A DNA stretch of 64,000 nucleotides from an uncultured bacterium (GCA_938075305.1 CALJGV010000014.1:124001-188000); one strand, 5' to 3'. Shown: positions 8,823 through 18,327, counted from the stretch's first letter. A program made the numbers and translations. The notes: generated by a model from the letters alone, not told the origin.

Positions 8823-9830
8823 ATGAGTCCCAAGGACGCCCAGCTCCAGGCCCTGGTGGCCCCGATCGCCAACGACCTCGCGGCCATGCGAGAGGTGATC
8901 TCCGCCGCGCTGTCCTCGGACGTTCCGGCGGTCTCGGACATGACGGCGCACATCGGCCGCTTTCGTGGCAAGCAGCTGCGAGGCGCGCTGGTCCTCCTCT
9001 GCGCCCACGGCCGCGCCTCGGGGACGCCGGAGCGCGGGGATCTCGCGGTGGTCTCCGCCATCGTCGAGCTGATCCACCTGGCGACCCTCGTGCACGACGA
9101 CGTGCTCGACGGTGCGGACAAGCGCCGCCGGGTGGCGAGCGTCAACCGGCGCTGGGACAACCAGGTAGCGGTGCTGCTTGGGGACTTCCTCTACTCGAGG
9201 GCGTTCCACCTCTCCACCACGCTGCCTACCTCGCTGGTGAGCCAGCTGCTGTCACAGATCACCCAGGAGATCTGCGCCGGGGAGATCGAGCAGGCCGCTG
9301 GGCGCTACGACTTCGAGATGCCGGTGGAGAACTACGAGCGGATCGCCACGGCGAAGACCGGGGCGCTCTACGGAGCGGCCTGTGAGCTGGGCATGCGCTA
9401 TCCGGGCGGGTCGGAGTTCGACGGCGCCGAGATGCGCGCGTTCGGCCGGGAGCTTGGCCTCGCGTTCCAGATCGTCGACGATCTGATCGACCTGGAGGGG
9501 GACGAGACGGTCGCCGGGAAGAGCACCGGGACCGACGTGGAGGACGGCAAGGTGACCCTCGCCGTGCTGCACACCTATCGGGACGCTCAGCCTTCAGCTC
9601 GGGCCGCGATCCGCGATGCCTACACCCTGCCCGGGCTCGAGGATGAGCCGGGTGGACGCCTCGGGCGCCTGCTCGAGGTGTGTGACCTCGGTCCAGGGAT
9701 CAAGGAGGCGCGCGGCCGAGCGCGGACCCTGGTGGAGCGCGCGCGTGCGCGGCTCAATCGGCTCCCCGAGGGTCCCTCGCGTGACGCGCTGCATGCTCTC
9801 ACCGAGTTTGTTCTCGACCGTCGCTGGTGA
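8823..9830 (+). CDS. Long-chain trans-polyprenyl diphosphate synthase
   Basis: This is a class I isoprenyl diphosphate synthase that condenses IPP onto an allylic diphosphate to make the quinone side chain. The first Asp-rich motif is HDDVLDGAD, with nearby GKQLRGALVLL (the FRGGKxLRP equivalent). The second is QIVDDLIDLEGDE, followed by KSTGTDVEDGKVTLAVL, where most relatives have KPxGxDLREGKxTLP. I chose the ATG at 8823 (335 residues, family-typical); a GTG at 8772 would add 17 residues. Chain length cannot be decided from the sequence. It lies downstream of mobA in the same direction. Confidence 0.9.
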   Translation: MSPKDAQLQALVAPIANDLAAMREVISAALSSDVPAVSDMTAHIGRFRGKQLRGALVLLCAHGRASGTPERGDLAVVSAIVELIHLATLVHDDVLDGADKRRRVASVNRRWDNQVAVLLGDFLYSRAFHLSTTLPTSLVSQLLSQITQEICAGEIEQAAGRYDFEMPVENYERIATAKTGALYGAACELGMRYPGGSEFDGAEMRAFGRELGLAFQIVDDLIDLEGDETVAGKSTGTDVEDGKVTLAVLHTYRDAQPSARAAIRDAYTLPGLEDEPGGRLGRLLEVCDLGPGIKEARGRARTLVERARARLNRLPEGPSRDALHALTEFVLDRRW

Positions 9831-9858
9831 GCGGCCCGGGATCGACCAGAATAGGGGC

Positions 9859-11031
9859 ATGACCACCGCTCCCCATCGCCCTGGACCCGGTCGCCACGCG
9901 CCCGCGGCCACCGTCATACTCGGGGCCATCACTCTCTTGGGCTGCGGGCCCGGCGAGGTGGTCGATATCGACGGCCGTCGGACCTCCGAGCGTCCAACCC
10001 TTCCCGTGCGGCCGGGCGCCACGGTGGCGGAGCGGCTGCCCTTGCGGCAGCGACCAGAGGCCGCGGGAGCCACGCAGCCGGTTGATCCCGCCAGAGGCAG
10101 CGCGCCCAGCGGCGCTGAGCTGGCGGCGATGTTCGAGTACGACCTCCCCGATGGGTGGGAGGAGCTTCCGCCCACTCAGTTCAGGATCATCAACCTGCTC
10201 ATCCCCGGTGAGCAGCCCGCGGAGGTCACGCTCACCATGCTGATGGGGAACGGCGGGGGCGTGCGCGCAAACCTCGACCGCTGGCGCAGGCAAGTTGGGC
10301 TCGCGCCCATGAGCGACGAGGAGTTCCTTGCCCTCGGTGAGCGCACCGTGTTCGACCAGGCCGCGACCTACGTGGAGCTGCGCGGCAGCTACGAGGGGAT
10401 GGACGGGACGAAGATTCCCGACGCCGGCCTCTTTGGCGCGGTGTTCGCCCGGGATCAGTCCGCGCTCTTCGTCAAGATGACCGGGCCTGCGGACCTGCTT
10501 GTTGACCAGCGAGGGGCCTTCCATGGGTTCCTCGACAGCCTTGACCTGGCCGCGCGTCCGGCGAGCCAGTCGGGGGCGGGGTCGACCGCGGGGCCGCCGC
10601 CGGGCGCGTCCGCGTCCTGGCTCCGCTGGGACGCCCCCGTGGGCTGGGCGGAGGAGGCGGCCAGCAGCTCCTTCCGAGAGGTGACCTTCCGCAAGGGAGA
10701 CGTGGAGATGTACATCTCCACGGCCCGGGGCGGGGTGCTGGCCAACGTGAATCGGTGGGCGGCGCAGCTGGGCCTCGACCCCCTCGACGAGGCCGGGCTC
10801 GCATCCCTGGAGACCACCCCGATGCTGGGTCGGTCGGCCACGGTGTTCGAGGGCGCCGGGGCGCTCCAGGGAATGCGCGATCCAGAGCCAAAGCCCGACC
10901 AACGCATGCTCGCCGCCATCGTCGAGAACGCGGGGGTCATCGTGACCCTCAAGGCAACGGGGCCCAGCGCGGAAGTGGCTTCGGTCCGCGCCGACTTCAT
11001 CAGCCTCGCGAACTCCATCGGGGTTCGCTGA
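9859..11031 (+). CDS. Lipoprotein with two copies of one domain, unknown function
   Basis: This is a 390-residue predicted lipoprotein. After an N-terminal hydrophobic segment, LLGCG at about residues 29-33 forms a lipobox. Two copies of a roughly 130-residue domain follow. Each begins at a DLPDGWEELPPTQFR- or APVGWAEEAASSSFR-type segment, continues into V(R/L)ANLDRWRRQVGLAPM or VLANVNRWAAQLGLDPL, and ends in strands with FVKMTGP or VTLKATGP. The unit probably has one structural role in the periplasm or at the outer surface. The ATG at 9859 places the signal peptide at the N-terminus. resB follows after 13 bases, so it may be in the cytochrome maturation operon. Confidence 0.75.
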   Translation: MTTAPHRPGPGRHAPAATVILGAITLLGCGPGEVVDIDGRRTSERPTLPVRPGATVAERLPLRQRPEAAGATQPVDPARGSAPSGAELAAMFEYDLPDGWEELPPTQFRIINLLIPGEQPAEVTLTMLMGNGGGVRANLDRWRRQVGLAPMSDEEFLALGERTVFDQAATYVELRGSYEGMDGTKIPDAGLFGAVFARDQSALFVKMTGPADLLVDQRGAFHGFLDSLDLAARPASQSGAGSTAGPPPGASASWLRWDAPVGWAEEAASSSFREVTFRKGDVEMYISTARGGVLANVNRWAAQLGLDPLDEAGLASLETTPMLGRSATVFEGAGALQGMRDPEPKPDQRMLAAIVENAGVIVTLKATGPSAEVASVRADFISLANSIGVR

Positions 11032-11044
11032 CCTGGAACGCTCC

Positions 11045-12262
11045 ATGGCGAAAAAGCCCACGACCTTGATGGCCAGGATCCTCGCTCCGCTGGGGTCCTT
11101 CTGGCTGGCGGTGGCCCTCCTCGTGAACCTCTTCCTCCTCACCTGGCTCGGGACGCTGGAGCAGGTGGAGAAGGGGATCCACCAGGTCCAGGAGGAGTAC
11201 TTCGAGTCGTGGATCGTGTTCGCCAAGGCGGGGAGGCTGCGCCTGCTGCTGCCCGGCGGCTACATCACGATGGGCCTTTTCACGCTCAACCTCCTGGTCG
11301 GCGGGATGGTCCGGATCCGGAAGTCTCGGCGGACCGTGGGCGTCATCATCGCCCACGTGGGCATCGCGCTCATGATGCTCGGCGGGCTCGTGGAGCACGC
11401 CACCAGCATCTATGGACGCATCGCCCTCACGGAGGGGGAGCAGGGCGCCAACTTCGAGGAGTACTCCGGCTGGGAGCTCGTCCTCTGGGATGCCTCACAG
11501 ACGCGGGACGTCCAGGAGTACACCCTCCCGGAGGACCGGTTGGAGGGACTCGATGGGGGGAGCCAGCGCGTCCTTGAGGCAGCGGACCTGCCCTTCCGAC
11601 TCGTCGCGACGCGCTACATGCGGAACTCGATCCCCACCCCGGTCGCGCGCATCGCGCCGGGTGAGGAGATGGACGCGCCGGACTACGACGGCTTCTTCCT
11701 CGCCGAGCAGCGGCGCAGCAAGGAGGCCGAGGCAGACGTGCCGGGCCTCTACTTGCGCGCCGAGACGCTGAACGGTCGGACGGTGGCCGAGTCCTTCCTC
11801 TTTGGCCGAGACAAGCACCCGCTGACCTTCGAGGCGGGGGGCAAGAGCTGGGCGGCGGCGCTCCGGCACCGGCGCCATTCCATGCCGTTCAGCCTGCGCC
11901 TCGAGAAGTTCACCAAGGACGACCACCCCGGGATCGCCATGGCGCGCGCGTACTCGAGCTCCGTGGTTCAGATCGACGAGGACGGCTCGGAGGTCCCGGT
12001 CCTGATCGAGATGAACAAGCCGCTCCGCTCCGACGGTCTGATCATCTACCAGGCGAGCTACGGCCCGCCGGAGGGCGTCCCAGGTGAGCCCTACACGGTC
12101 CTGGCCGTCTCCCGGAACCCGAGCGATCGGATCCCGTGGATCTCGGTGGCGGTGATCGCCCTCGGCCTGATCTGGACCTTCCTCGACCGTCTCTTCCTCT
12201 TCCTGGGCAAGGAGCGCCGTCGCGCCGCCCAGGGGGCTCCCGCCCACGGTGACCAGCGATGA
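11045..12262 (+). CDS. resB: ResB-like System II cytochrome c biogenesis protein
   Basis: This 405-residue protein belongs to the ResB/Ccs1 family, which with CcsA/ResC delivers and attaches heme to apocytochromes on the outer face of the membrane. Three N-terminal hydrophobic segments (about residues 14-35, 68-88 and 98-117) precede a large extracytoplasmic domain, and one more segment lies near 368-390. FWLAVALLVNLFLLTWLGTLEQ is the typical ResB start. Its stop overlaps the start of the ccsA-type gene (ATGA), as expected for a two-subunit System II. A likely client is the PVC-type cytochrome at 40.5 kb. Confidence 0.85.
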   Translation: MAKKPTTLMARILAPLGSFWLAVALLVNLFLLTWLGTLEQVEKGIHQVQEEYFESWIVFAKAGRLRLLLPGGYITMGLFTLNLLVGGMVRIRKSRRTVGVIIAHVGIALMMLGGLVEHATSIYGRIALTEGEQGANFEEYSGWELVLWDASQTRDVQEYTLPEDRLEGLDGGSQRVLEAADLPFRLVATRYMRNSIPTPVARIAPGEEMDAPDYDGFFLAEQRRSKEAEADVPGLYLRAETLNGRTVAESFLFGRDKHPLTFEAGGKSWAAALRHRRHSMPFSLRLEKFTKDDHPGIAMARAYSSSVVQIDEDGSEVPVLIEMNKPLRSDGLIIYQASYGPPEGVPGEPYTVLAVSRNPSDRIPWISVAVIALGLIWTFLDRLFLFLGKERRRAAQGAPAHGDQR

Positions 12263-14349
12263 TCCTCCAACCAACCAAGTCCAATGGCTCCAGCGCCGTT
12301 CGCGGCGCCGCCCGGCGGTCAAGTCTTGTGGCGGCTCTGGTGCTCCTGGTGCTCGGGCTGGCCGGCGCCTCCCCGGCCTCGGCGCAGCGCAAGGTCGAGC
12401 GCGCCGACGTGGAGGTGGCGCGGACCCAGCCGTGGCCCGCGGACGTGGTGGAGGCCTTCGGGCAGATCCCGGTGCAGGACCGCGGGCGGGTGAAGCCACT
12501 CTCGACCGTCGCAGGGTTCCGGATGCTGAACACGAACGGCAAGCGGAGCTTCGAGATCCCTGTCGACTCCGGTCTCCCCACGGCGCCGGAGAAGCTCAGC
12601 CCGACCACCTGGTACCTGGACGCCATGTTCTTCCCCGAGCAGGCGCGGACCTATGAGCTGTTCCTCGTGGACGACAACGCTGTGCTCGAGGCGATGGGGC
12701 TGCGCTTCGAGGGCCGGAAGCGTCGGGACCGCTACTCCTACAACCAGCTGTCCGCCGGGCGCGGCGAGATGGAGGAGCTCGCGAAGGCCGCGTTCGCCAA
12801 GGAGTCCTCCGAGCGGACCCGGGTCGACACCCAGCTGATCGCGCTCCGGGAGAACATCATCCAATACGAGGTGCTCGAGCTCACCTTCAGCGGACTCGCC
12901 GCGCGGCTGGGTCCCGAGGCGCCGGCTGAGCTGCTCGAGATCTACCCGGAGGCTGTGGGCGGCGGGAGCGTCGGTGCCAATGTGGTGCTCGAGCGCTGGT
13001 CGGAGGCCCTGACCTGGCGGCAGGCCGCCGAGGGTGTCGCGGAGGGTGACGATCGAGACCGTGCCATCGCGCCGCTCTACAACGGCATCATCCTCCTGAT
13101 CGAGACGGCCGATTACAGCCTGGCCATGTTCCCCGCCGAGGATGGTGGAGTGGAGAAGTGGCGGACCGCGGGGGAGGTGCTCCAGCGCAAGCTCGACCCC
13201 GCCCAGCCCGAGCCCACCGCCGGGGAGCTCGAGCTCTTCTCAGCCTACGCAGCTCTCGCAGGGGTCGAGGGTCGGGTCGATGCGATCGGCCCCGCGGTCC
13301 TCGCCGCGTTCGAGGCGGGGAAGACCGCGGCCATGGGGCGTGGGGAGTTCGAGAAGATCCCGATGGAGGTGGGGTACTACAAGCGGGACTACTTCACGAA
13401 GGCCCTGGTCCTCTTCCTGCTCGGGTTCCTCACCGTCGCCATCTCCTGGCTCAAGCCGAAGGGGGTGCTGCTCCCGCGGCTCACCTGGTTCCTCGTCGCT
13501 GGCGGCCTCGCCTCCGCGTCGATCGGCGTGACCGTCCGCTGCTTGCTCCTCGAGCGGCCGCCGGTGGCCACGCTGTACGAGACCATCCTCTTCATCACCT
13601 CCATCGCGGTCCTGGTCTGCCTCGCCGCCGAGCGGCTCACCAGGGAGCGGGTCGCCCTCGCGCTGGGGGCCACGCTCGGCGCAGCCGGGATGTTCCTTGC
13701 CATGCGATACGAGGCGGTGGAGGCCGCCAGCCAGGGCGACACCATGGGGGGGCTGATCGCCGTCCTCAACACGAACTTCTGGCTCGCGACCCACGTCACC
13801 ACGGTGACCATGGGCTACTCCGCGGGCCTGCTCGCCGCGGCGCTCGGGCACGTGTGGTTGATCCTCCGGCTGGGTCGCGCGCTCAAGAACCGGGGGGCCG
13901 AGCTCTCCCGGGAGCAGGCCGAGTGGTTCCGCCGCTTTGGCCGGATGACCTACGGCGTCCTCTGCTTCGGGCTCCTGTTCTCTGTCGTGGGGACCATCCT
14001 CGGGGGCGTCTGGGCCAACGACTCCTGGGGGCGCTTCTGGGGCTGGGACCCCAAGGAGAACGGCGCCCTGATGATCGTGCTCTACGAGCTGATCATTCTC
14101 CACGCGCGCATGGGCGGCTACATCAAGGACTTCGGCGTCGCGGTGCTCGCCGTGATTGGCGGCTCGATCGTGGCCTTCTCCTGGTTCCATGTGAACCAGC
14201 TCGGCGTGGGCTTGCACTCCTATGGGTTCACCGAGGGCGTCCTCGGGACCCTGTGGACCTACTACTACCTGGTGGCGGGCTTCGTCGCGGTCTCCGTGGG
14301 TGGGTGGTACCTCCTGGTTCGTCCCCGGCGTAACCTCGGGGCAGCATGA
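12259..14349 (+). CDS. ccsA: CcsA/ResC cytochrome c assembly protein with long N-terminal domain
   Basis: This 696-residue protein is the heme-handling partner of ResB. The C-terminal part (from about residue 375) has eight or so hydrophobic segments and the tryptophan-rich WWD-type signature, seen here as WGRFWGWDPKENGALM. Conserved histidines lie in ATHVTTVTMGY and SWFHVNQLGVGLHSYGF. The first 370 residues contain a signal-like segment and an extracytoplasmic domain starting FGQIPVQDRGRVKPLSTVAG, a feature I know from fused or extended CcsBA proteins. It overlaps resB and folD by 4 bases each. Confidence 0.9.
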   Translation: MILQPTKSNGSSAVRGAARRSSLVAALVLLVLGLAGASPASAQRKVERADVEVARTQPWPADVVEAFGQIPVQDRGRVKPLSTVAGFRMLNTNGKRSFEIPVDSGLPTAPEKLSPTTWYLDAMFFPEQARTYELFLVDDNAVLEAMGLRFEGRKRRDRYSYNQLSAGRGEMEELAKAAFAKESSERTRVDTQLIALRENIIQYEVLELTFSGLAARLGPEAPAELLEIYPEAVGGGSVGANVVLERWSEALTWRQAAEGVAEGDDRDRAIAPLYNGIILLIETADYSLAMFPAEDGGVEKWRTAGEVLQRKLDPAQPEPTAGELELFSAYAALAGVEGRVDAIGPAVLAAFEAGKTAAMGRGEFEKIPMEVGYYKRDYFTKALVLFLLGFLTVAISWLKPKGVLLPRLTWFLVAGGLASASIGVTVRCLLLERPPVATLYETILFITSIAVLVCLAAERLTRERVALALGATLGAAGMFLAMRYEAVEAASQGDTMGGLIAVLNTNFWLATHVTTVTMGYSAGLLAAALGHVWLILRLGRALKNRGAELSREQAEWFRRFGRMTYGVLCFGLLFSVVGTILGGVWANDSWGRFWGWDPKENGALMIVLYELIILHARMGGYIKDFGVAVLAVIGGSIVAFSWFHVNQLGVGLHSYGFTEGVLGTLWTYYYLVAGFVAVSVGGWYLLVRPRRNLGAA

Positions 14350-15239
14350 GTCTGGAATCCAACCCCTCGGCCGCCACGGGTGGCGCCAAGATCCTCGACG
14401 GCAAGGCCACCGCCGCTGCGGTCCGATCCGATGTGGCGGCGGGGGTCGAGGCCCTCGTCTCCGGCGGCGGCCGACAGCCCGGGCTGACCGTGGTGCTGGT
14501 GGGGGACGACCCCGCGAGCCAGGTCTACGTCCGGTCCAAGGACCGCGCAGCCACTGAGGCTGGGTTCCGGGTCGAGACCGTGCGGATGCCCGTGGATAGC
14601 GCGCAGGCCGACGTGGAGGCGACCGTCCGGCGACTCAACGGAGAGGACGCCGTGGACGGAATCCTGGTGCAGTTGCCGCTGCCCAAGGGCCTGGACTCGG
14701 ACGCGGTCACGGAGCTCATCGATCCCGCCAAGGACGTGGACGGCCTGACCAAGGACAACATCGCGCGTCTCGTGCTCGGCCAGGACGGACTGGTCCCCTG
14801 TACCCCTGCGGGCTGCATCGAGATATGCGACCGGCACGGCATCTCCCTCGCCGGCAAGGACGTCGTGGTCATCGGCCGGTCCCACCTCGTGGGCAAGCCG
14901 TTCGCTCAGTTGGCCCTGGCGAGGCACGCGACCGTCACCGTCTGCCACAGTCGCACGCGGGACCTCGAGGCCCACTGCAGGGCCGCCGACGTCGTGGTCG
15001 CGGCTGTCGGGGTGACGGAGCTTGTGAAGGGGTCCTGGATCAAGGAGGGCGCCGTGGTCCTCGACGTGGGGATCAACCGCGGCGAGGACGGCAAGCTCCG
15101 CGGTGACGTGGACTTCGAGCGGGCCCGGGAGCGGGCCTCGGCTATCACGCCAGTCCCCGGCGGGGTGGGGCCCATGACGATCGCCATGCTGCTGGCCAAC
15201 ACGCTCGAGACCTCCCGACGCCGTCAGGGGCGCGGTTGA
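14346..15239 (+). CDS. folD: Bifunctional methylenetetrahydrofolate dehydrogenase/cyclohydrolase
   Basis: FolD oxidises 5,10-methylene-THF to methenyl-THF and hydrolyses it to 10-formyl-THF in the cytoplasm. Motifs visible are VGDDPASQVYVRSKDRA (active-site Tyr and Lys), DGILVQLPLPKGLD, PCTPAGCIEI, the dinucleotide-binding VVIGRSHLVGKPFAQL, and the C-terminal TPVPGGVGPMTIAMLLANT. Length (297 residues) is typical. The first 15 residues are a short Ser/Ala-rich extension. The ATG overlaps the ccsA stop, so it is coupled to the cytochrome maturation genes without an obvious metabolic reason. Confidence 0.96.
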   Translation: MSLESNPSAATGGAKILDGKATAAAVRSDVAAGVEALVSGGGRQPGLTVVLVGDDPASQVYVRSKDRAATEAGFRVETVRMPVDSAQADVEATVRRLNGEDAVDGILVQLPLPKGLDSDAVTELIDPAKDVDGLTKDNIARLVLGQDGLVPCTPAGCIEICDRHGISLAGKDVVVIGRSHLVGKPFAQLALARHATVTVCHSRTRDLEAHCRAADVVVAAVGVTELVKGSWIKEGAVVLDVGINRGEDGKLRGDVDFERARERASAITPVPGGVGPMTIAMLLANTLETSRRRQGRG

Positions 15240-15266
15240 GCCTGGAGCGGAGCTCCTGATCCAGGG

Positions 15267-16115
15267 ATGACGAACTACGACGACGGGTACGGCCAGCCGC
15301 GGCCGCAGGTCTCCTTCCCGCCGCTCACCCATTGGGTCCGGCGGCTGATGATCGCCAACGTGACGGTCTTCGTCTTCCTGGCGGTGGTGGGGCTCGGGTC
15401 ACTGCGGCTGCAGGACTTCTTCCTCGACACCTTCGGGTTGGACCCGGACATGTGGCGCTCGTTCGTGCCGGCGGTGTGGCAGCTGGGTACCTACGCCTTC
15501 CTGCACGACATGGGGGGGCTCGGCCACCTGCTCTTCAACATGCTGGTGCTGTACTTCTTTGGCACCATGCTCGAGGGGATCATCGGGTCTCGCCGTTTCA
15601 TCACCCATTACATGGGGGCGGCGGTGGCCGGGGCGCTCTTGCACCTGGTCGTGGAGCTCTCCAAGGGCCAGGAGGCGTACCTCCCGGCGATCGGTGCCTC
15701 CGGGGCGGTCATGGGCGTGGTGGTGGCCACCGCGACCCTCCGGCCGCACACGCAGGTGCTGTTCATCTTCATCCCCGTGAAGCTGTGGGTGATGGCGGCC
15801 CTCTACGTGGCCTCGGACCTCTACCCGCTCGTCCTCCAGCTCTCCGGGGCTCCGACCTCGGGCAACGTCGCTCACCTGATCCACCTGGGCGGCGCGCTCT
15901 ACGGCTTCCTCGGGGCGCGCTACGGCCTGCTCATGAAGGACCCCATCGCGGGCCTGGAGCGCAAGCGCGCGGTGGCTGCGGCGGAGCGGAGTGTCGGAGA
16001 CCGTCAGCGGCTCGACGCGCTGCTCGAGAAGATCAACCGCGAGGGGATCGGCTCCCTGAGCCGCTCGGAGCGGGCCTTCCTGAAGAAGGCCTCCGAGCGC
16101 AGCCGCTCGAACTAG
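15267..16115 (+). CDS. Rhomboid-family intramembrane serine protease
   Basis: This 282-residue protein has about six hydrophobic segments and the rhomboid catalytic pair: Ser145 in AIGASGAVMG and His206 in VAHLIHLGGALYGF. The helix with GHLLFNMLVLYFFG carries the conserved His and Asn that form the oxyanion site. The N-terminus is short and cytoplasmic, and the C-terminal 50 residues are charged and polar. It cleaves transmembrane substrates within the bilayer; the substrate is unknown. It follows folD by 27 bases and may be the last gene of that operon. Confidence 0.9.
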   Translation: MTNYDDGYGQPRPQVSFPPLTHWVRRLMIANVTVFVFLAVVGLGSLRLQDFFLDTFGLDPDMWRSFVPAVWQLGTYAFLHDMGGLGHLLFNMLVLYFFGTMLEGIIGSRRFITHYMGAAVAGALLHLVVELSKGQEAYLPAIGASGAVMGVVVATATLRPHTQVLFIFIPVKLWVMAALYVASDLYPLVLQLSGAPTSGNVAHLIHLGGALYGFLGARYGLLMKDPIAGLERKRAVAAAERSVGDRQRLDALLEKINREGIGSLSRSERAFLKKASERSRSN

Positions 16116-16176
16116 GGATTAAGCCGTAGCTCGGCGTCCGTGCCGGGCACGGGCCGGATCACGCGTGGTGGGCGGC

Positions 16177-16200
16177 GCCCCGGCCCCATGGGCCCGGGGC
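16177..16200 (+). terminator. Possible hairpin terminator after the rhomboid gene
   Basis: GCCCCGG (16177-16183) pairs with CCGGGGC (16194-16200), and the interior contains CCCATGGG. No U-run follows. It lies in the 199-base gap before the next gene, which otherwise shows no recognisable element. Confidence 0.35.
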
Positions 16201-16314
16201 GGTGGGACGGCCAGGGATCTTCAGGGGGGGGCGCCCCAGGGGTGCAACGGTGGCGCCCTCCCTCGCTACCATAGGCCCGGCCCACGGCCACCTCCTGAGC
16301 CCACCCATCACGCC

Positions 16315-18327
16315 ATGGCACGCCTCCCGATCCTCGCGCTCCTCTCACTCGTCTCCGCCTTCCTGCTCGCGATCCCCGCGGCCGCGCAGGACCCGAACAC
16401 CACGTTCCGGCTCGCCTTCGATAAGGCTGCGAAGATTGGCTCGAAGTCGAAGATGGACAGCCTGATGCGGGACAACATGGACGCGGGCGTGTTCTGCATC
16501 CTCAACACCTCCGAGCTCATCGCGAACTCACCCAACGATGTGCTCTACGAGCGCTTCGAGGCGTTGAGCGGGTCCTGGAAGCGGTGCTTCGAGTCCAACT
16601 TCCCGTCGGAGATGGAGCGCTTCTTCGCGCGGCTGGACGCGAACCAGAAGCGCAACCGCTTCACCCAGAAGCAGAAGTTCGACAAGGTCAACCGAGAGCA
16701 GGTCGAGGCCATCGCCGCGAAGGACAAGAAGGCGCTCCTGCGGGTTGCCGACGAGTACGCGTCCCTGGCCAAGGGCTTCGAGGAGATCGGGGACCAGTGG
16801 ATGCTGGGGCAGTGCTACATCGGAGTGGCGACCTCATTGGAGGAGACCTACCACGGCAAGAAGGCGGACTTCCGCCGTGTGGCCGACGGCTACTCGCGCT
16901 TCGTCGCGATCCGTGAGGACCTCGGCGTCAAGGACCGCACCTACAAGCAGAGCGTCCCGCGCCTGAAGTCGCTGGAGGCCCTCGGCTTCGGGAACGGCGG
17001 CGGCGAGGCCGGCGGTTCTGGCGGGGGCGGCGCGGCGGCGGCGCCGGCGGGCCCGAAGTCCACCGGTGAGGCGGTGACCGCGAAGCTGAGCTTCGGAGCG
17101 TTCAAGGACGTCAAGGACACCCAGCGCCCGAACTACTACCTCGACGAGCACCGCCAGATCTGGCCCACGGTCGTGCTGCAGGGGAAGGGCTCCACGGGGA
17201 AGTTCCCGAGGATCACAGACAGCCCGACCATGACCCGCGCGGCCTCCAGCAAGGTCACCATCGAAGGGGGCGGGGTCGACGCCACCTGGCCCCTGCGAGG
17301 GAAGCTGGAGCCGGTCACCTTCGAGCTGGGCAGCGGCGCCTCGAAGCGGCGCTGGGCGGTCCTGTGCGACATGGGCCGTGAGGTCGACTACTACCAGGGC
17401 ATCACCATGAACCTCGGGATGACCGACACGTCCCTGAGCCTCTACTTCGTGCCCGGCGGCGCGATGGAGGGGGAGGTGGCCGGTGAGAAGGTCGAGGTGG
17501 TCGACGATAACTTCGATGGGGTCTACGGCTCGCTCCCGCAGCGCTGGCCGCACTTCGGCATGGTCAAGGACGCCTTCCAGCCGGAGTTCGACTCCATTCG
17601 AATCGGCGGCGCCAAGAAGGCGCAGCCCTTCTCCGAGTACGTCAACCTCGGCGGCGCCGGGTGGCACAAGCTCGAGGCGGTCAACGGCGGCGTCGAGTTG
17701 AAGGCGCAGCCGTTCGAGTTCAAGACCGGCACCGTTCAGCTCAAGTCCAAGGGCCTGAAGCCTGACTACTACGTGCTCAAGGGGATCGGGGCGGACCTCG
17801 AGAACACCTACATCGACGTCGCGGGCGGCAAGAAGGTCGAGGTCCCCATCGGGCGCTGGGAGCTCTGCTTCGGGCTGATCCGCAAGGGCAAGAAGATGCA
17901 GATGATGAAGGCCGTGATCCTTCCGACCGAGACCATGGGCGTGGTCGACGTGCTGGAAGGGAAGAGCGTCGTGATCGAGAGCGGCTCGCCCTTCACCTTC
18001 GATTACGAGTATGAGACCTCCGGCAGCGGGGTCACGGTGGACGGGACCTCGGTACGCGTGGTGGGGGTCGGTGGCGAGTCCTACGAGCGGATCTACGGTG
18101 CCGTGCCGATCCCCGAGGCCTCGGTCCGAAAGGTCGGCGGCAAGCGGGCCGTCATGACGGAGAAGCTCAAGCCGGCGCTCGACCAGGACGGGGTCCAGAA
18201 GCACGGGTGGGCGGCCCTCTGGAAGCCCCTCGACAAGGAGATCCCGGCCAAGGTCGGCGACGCGGAAGTTCAGCTGATGGAGAAGAAGAACCGGCTCTTC
18301 GGCAAGATCACCTCCGACTGGAAGTGA
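16315..18327 (+). CDS. Large exported protein of unknown function
   Basis: This is a 670-residue protein with a clear Sec signal peptide (MARLPILALLSLVSAFLLA, cleavage after AAAQ). Residues about 25-220 are Lys-rich and helical with a TPR-like pattern (VADEYASLAKGFEEIGDQWMLGQCYIGVA). A Gly-rich linker (about 222-245) separates this from a long, probably beta-rich C-terminal region that contains several Tyr-Tyr and FKTG-type strands. I recognise no family. The ATG at 16315 was chosen because the signal peptide begins there; the frame upstream contains a putative hairpin. serS follows after 95 bases. Confidence 0.7.
   Translation: MARLPILALLSLVSAFLLAIPAAAQDPNTTFRLAFDKAAKIGSKSKMDSLMRDNMDAGVFCILNTSELIANSPNDVLYERFEALSGSWKRCFESNFPSEMERFFARLDANQKRNRFTQKQKFDKVNREQVEAIAAKDKKALLRVADEYASLAKGFEEIGDQWMLGQCYIGVATSLEETYHGKKADFRRVADGYSRFVAIREDLGVKDRTYKQSVPRLKSLEALGFGNGGGEAGGSGGGGAAAAPAGPKSTGEAVTAKLSFGAFKDVKDTQRPNYYLDEHRQIWPTVVLQGKGSTGKFPRITDSPTMTRAASSKVTIEGGGVDATWPLRGKLEPVTFELGSGASKRRWAVLCDMGREVDYYQGITMNLGMTDTSLSLYFVPGGAMEGEVAGEKVEVVDDNFDGVYGSLPQRWPHFGMVKDAFQPEFDSIRIGGAKKAQPFSEYVNLGGAGWHKLEAVNGGVELKAQPFEFKTGTVQLKSKGLKPDYYVLKGIGADLENTYIDVAGGKKVEVPIGRWELCFGLIRKGKKMQMMKAVILPTETMGVVDVLEGKSVVIESGSPFTFDYEYETSGSGVTVDGTSVRVVGVGGESYERIYGAVPIPEASVRKVGGKRAVMTEKLKPALDQDGVQKHGWAALWKPLDKEIPAKVGDAEVQLMEKKNRLFGKITSDWK

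Noticed and set aside
16165-16314. An upstream start for the 670-residue exported protein
   Set aside because: The extra 50 residues would precede a clear signal peptide and include a likely terminator hairpin.
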